Part shown: piece by piece, positions 35,021 to 35,788 of the stretch
Position numbering within the stretch: position 1 is the first letter of the stretch
Layout of the letters: every line of letters begins with the position of its first letter
IMG/VR virus record: IMGVR_UViG_3300043464_000938
Span: 1 to 35,788 of that record
Reading direction: 5' to 3' (one strand)
Origin: a virus
Length of the DNA stretch: 35,788 nucleotides
Position numbers and translations under genes: made by a program
Notes under the pieces: generated by a model
Seen by the model: only the letters and a program-made list of their open reading frames with translations
Database searches by the model: none
What the model was told of the DNA's origin: nothing

Positions 35021-35049
35021 ATTATAGCACTATAAAATTAAAATGAAAA
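35021..35049 (-). promoter_or_regulatory. Promoter after the capsid gene, for the connector genes
   Basis: TTTTCA (35049-35044), 17-base spacer, TATAAT (35026-35021) with extended -10 TGC. The same arrangement as at 30952-30980, again immediately past a GCCCCC terminator. Its -35 overlaps the flank of the terminator stem. Confidence 0.65.
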
Positions 35050-35075
35050 GCCCCCAAAATTAATTGGGGGCCTTT
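35046..35075 (-). terminator. Intrinsic terminator after the major capsid gene
   Basis: GCCCCCAA, 6-base loop, TTGGGGGC with flanking A/T runs; read on the minus strand, the stem is followed by TTTTCATTTTAATTTT. It lies just beyond the capsid stop at 35097 and closely resembles the one at 30985-31010. Confidence 0.88.
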
Positions 35076-35096
35076 CGGTAGTTATTTCTTATTTAA

Positions 35097-35788
35097 TTAA
35101 GAAGCAACCTTAACGTCTTTTACGACTACCCATGCATCTGCCTGCTCAATTTGGGTACCAACACGAGTATACATTGTATATTCGATTGAGTCCTTCTTTG
35201 GCCAGAAGAAGCGGTAAACAGTTACATCGCGCTTGATACCAATAACAACGTTATTTGGGAATGTCAAGTGGACGTCTCCGTGCTCTCCTGTTGGTGTTGC
35301 ATATGAACCTGTCTGTGTTTCCTTAAGTAGTGGAACTTCAACAATTGGAATACCAAATGCGAATGGTGCCACATATCCTGCTGGACCACCTAGACCACCC
35401 TGGTCTCCACGGATAATGCTTGAAGCAATATCTTGTGGGTTAACGTTCTGGATGTTCTGTGATGTTGAGTACAAGTAGTCTTGAATTAGGTTTGAGCCTG
35501 CAAGGAAGCGTAGGTCTGGACGACGCTGCTTGTACTTACGTGGCATTGCCTTAAGAGCCTTGTTGAAGATGTCACGGGAAATTGCTGCACCCGCTCCAGC
35601 TACTACACGACCATTTGTCTTTGCAATCTTAACAACACCGTCGAATGACTTGTAAAGTGCATCTCCAGTTAGAGCTGTGTTACCGTTAAGAACTACGTCC
35701 TCAAGGTCGTTACCAGCCTGTGTTGCCATAAGTCTTGCAATGTGATCTTCTAGATCTGCACCTTCAATGTTATCTTCTAGAGACTCAG
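35097..35788 (-). CDS. Major capsid protein (HK97 fold), N-terminus outside the window
   Basis: The frame is open from the right edge to the stop at 35097; an in-frame ATG at 35729 is internal, as the preceding residues (ESLEDNIEGADLEDHIARL) continue the HK97-type protein. About 230 residues are visible. Typical elements: spine helix into LMATQAGNDLEDVVLNGN, the P-domain-like GAAISRDIFNKALKAMP, the A-domain strand GYVAPFAFGIPIVEVPLL, then NNVVIGIKRDVTVYRFFWP and the C-terminal YTMYTRVGTQIEQADAWVVV. It is the most abundant virion protein, assembling the icosahedral shell. Like the major tail gene, it uses more G/C-ending codons than its neighbours and has a dedicated strong terminator. Confidence 0.85.
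   Translation of the reverse strand, partial: ESLEDNIEGADLEDHIARLMATQAGNDLEDVVLNGNTALTGDALYKSFDGVVKIAKTNGRVVAGAGAAISRDIFNKALKAMPRKYKQRRPDLRFLAGSNLIQDYLYSTSQNIQNVNPQDIASSIIRGDQGGLGGPAGYVAPFAFGIPIVEVPLLKETQTGSYATPTGEHGDVHLTFPNNVVIGIKRDVTVYRFFWPKKDSIEYTMYTRVGTQIEQADAWVVVKDVKVAS

Noticed and set aside
35097-35729. Complete gene starting at ATG 35729
   Set aside because: The same frame remains open to the right edge with capsid-like sequence, so this is an internal Met of a truncated major capsid gene.

Overview
This window is a contiguous piece of a double-stranded DNA tailed-phage genome (virion or prophage state cannot be told), with every supported gene on the minus strand, so transcription runs right to left. 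A long tape measure, a separate major tail protein, a frameshifted tail assembly chaperone pair and no sheath or contractile-baseplate gene point to a long flexible non-contractile tail (siphovirus type). The DNA is AT-rich. The style of the tail genes (the VPADML...EAVIPAN ending of the tape measure, FN3-rich fibres), a phage-encoded PolIII-alpha/DnaB/primase/gp32-like replisome, extended -10 promoters and one apparently leaderless gene all fit a phage of a Gram-positive, most likely actinobacterial, host. That host assignment is inference.

Layout, in order of transcription (right to left). (1) Head and connector, 35788-31894: C-terminal part of an HK97-fold major capsid protein, a terminator and promoter, then a SAP/HeH-like small protein, a head-tail adaptor, a head-closure protein, a tail-completion protein and a tail-terminator candidate. 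(2) Tail tube, 31869-30985: major tail protein with its own candidate promoter and a strong terminator, followed at once by a new promoter. (3) Tail assembly, 30980-8886: chaperone gpG and its -1 frameshift product gpGT (slippery CCCAAAC), a 3483-residue tape measure, and a tightly overlapping series of distal-tail, hub and fibre proteins, ending in a 1119-residue fibre with FN3-like domains, six Cys-rich thrombospondin-type modules and a C-terminal Phe/Pro block made of a 12-bp tandem repeat. (4) A cassette of five small genes, 8870-7476, with a near-consensus promoter: a CxxC-type zinc protein, two short coiled-coil proteins and a small appendage-like protein. (5) A second near-consensus promoter with a perfect 20-bp palindrome at its predicted start point drives the left arm (7386-1): a metallophosphoesterase, a zinc-ribbon protein, a MerR-like HTH protein, a previously uncalled 40-residue zinc-finger protein, two small unknowns, DnaB-type helicase, a small unknown, CHC2/TOPRIM primase, gp32-like SSB and the first two thirds of a DnaE-type polymerase that runs off the left edge.

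The most unusual content lies in the host-contact apparatus. The tape measure appears to carry enzyme-like insertions: a gluzincin-type HELGH...EGFAD metallopeptidase signature, a second HExxH, and a region resembling HipA/PI-kinase folds. The terminal fibre combines thrombospondin-like Trp-Arg ladder modules, best known from animal and protist surface proteins, with an FFPP tail. There is no stretch over 300 bases without a gene. No tRNA, CRISPR array, integrase, transposase, lysin or holin was recognised in the window.
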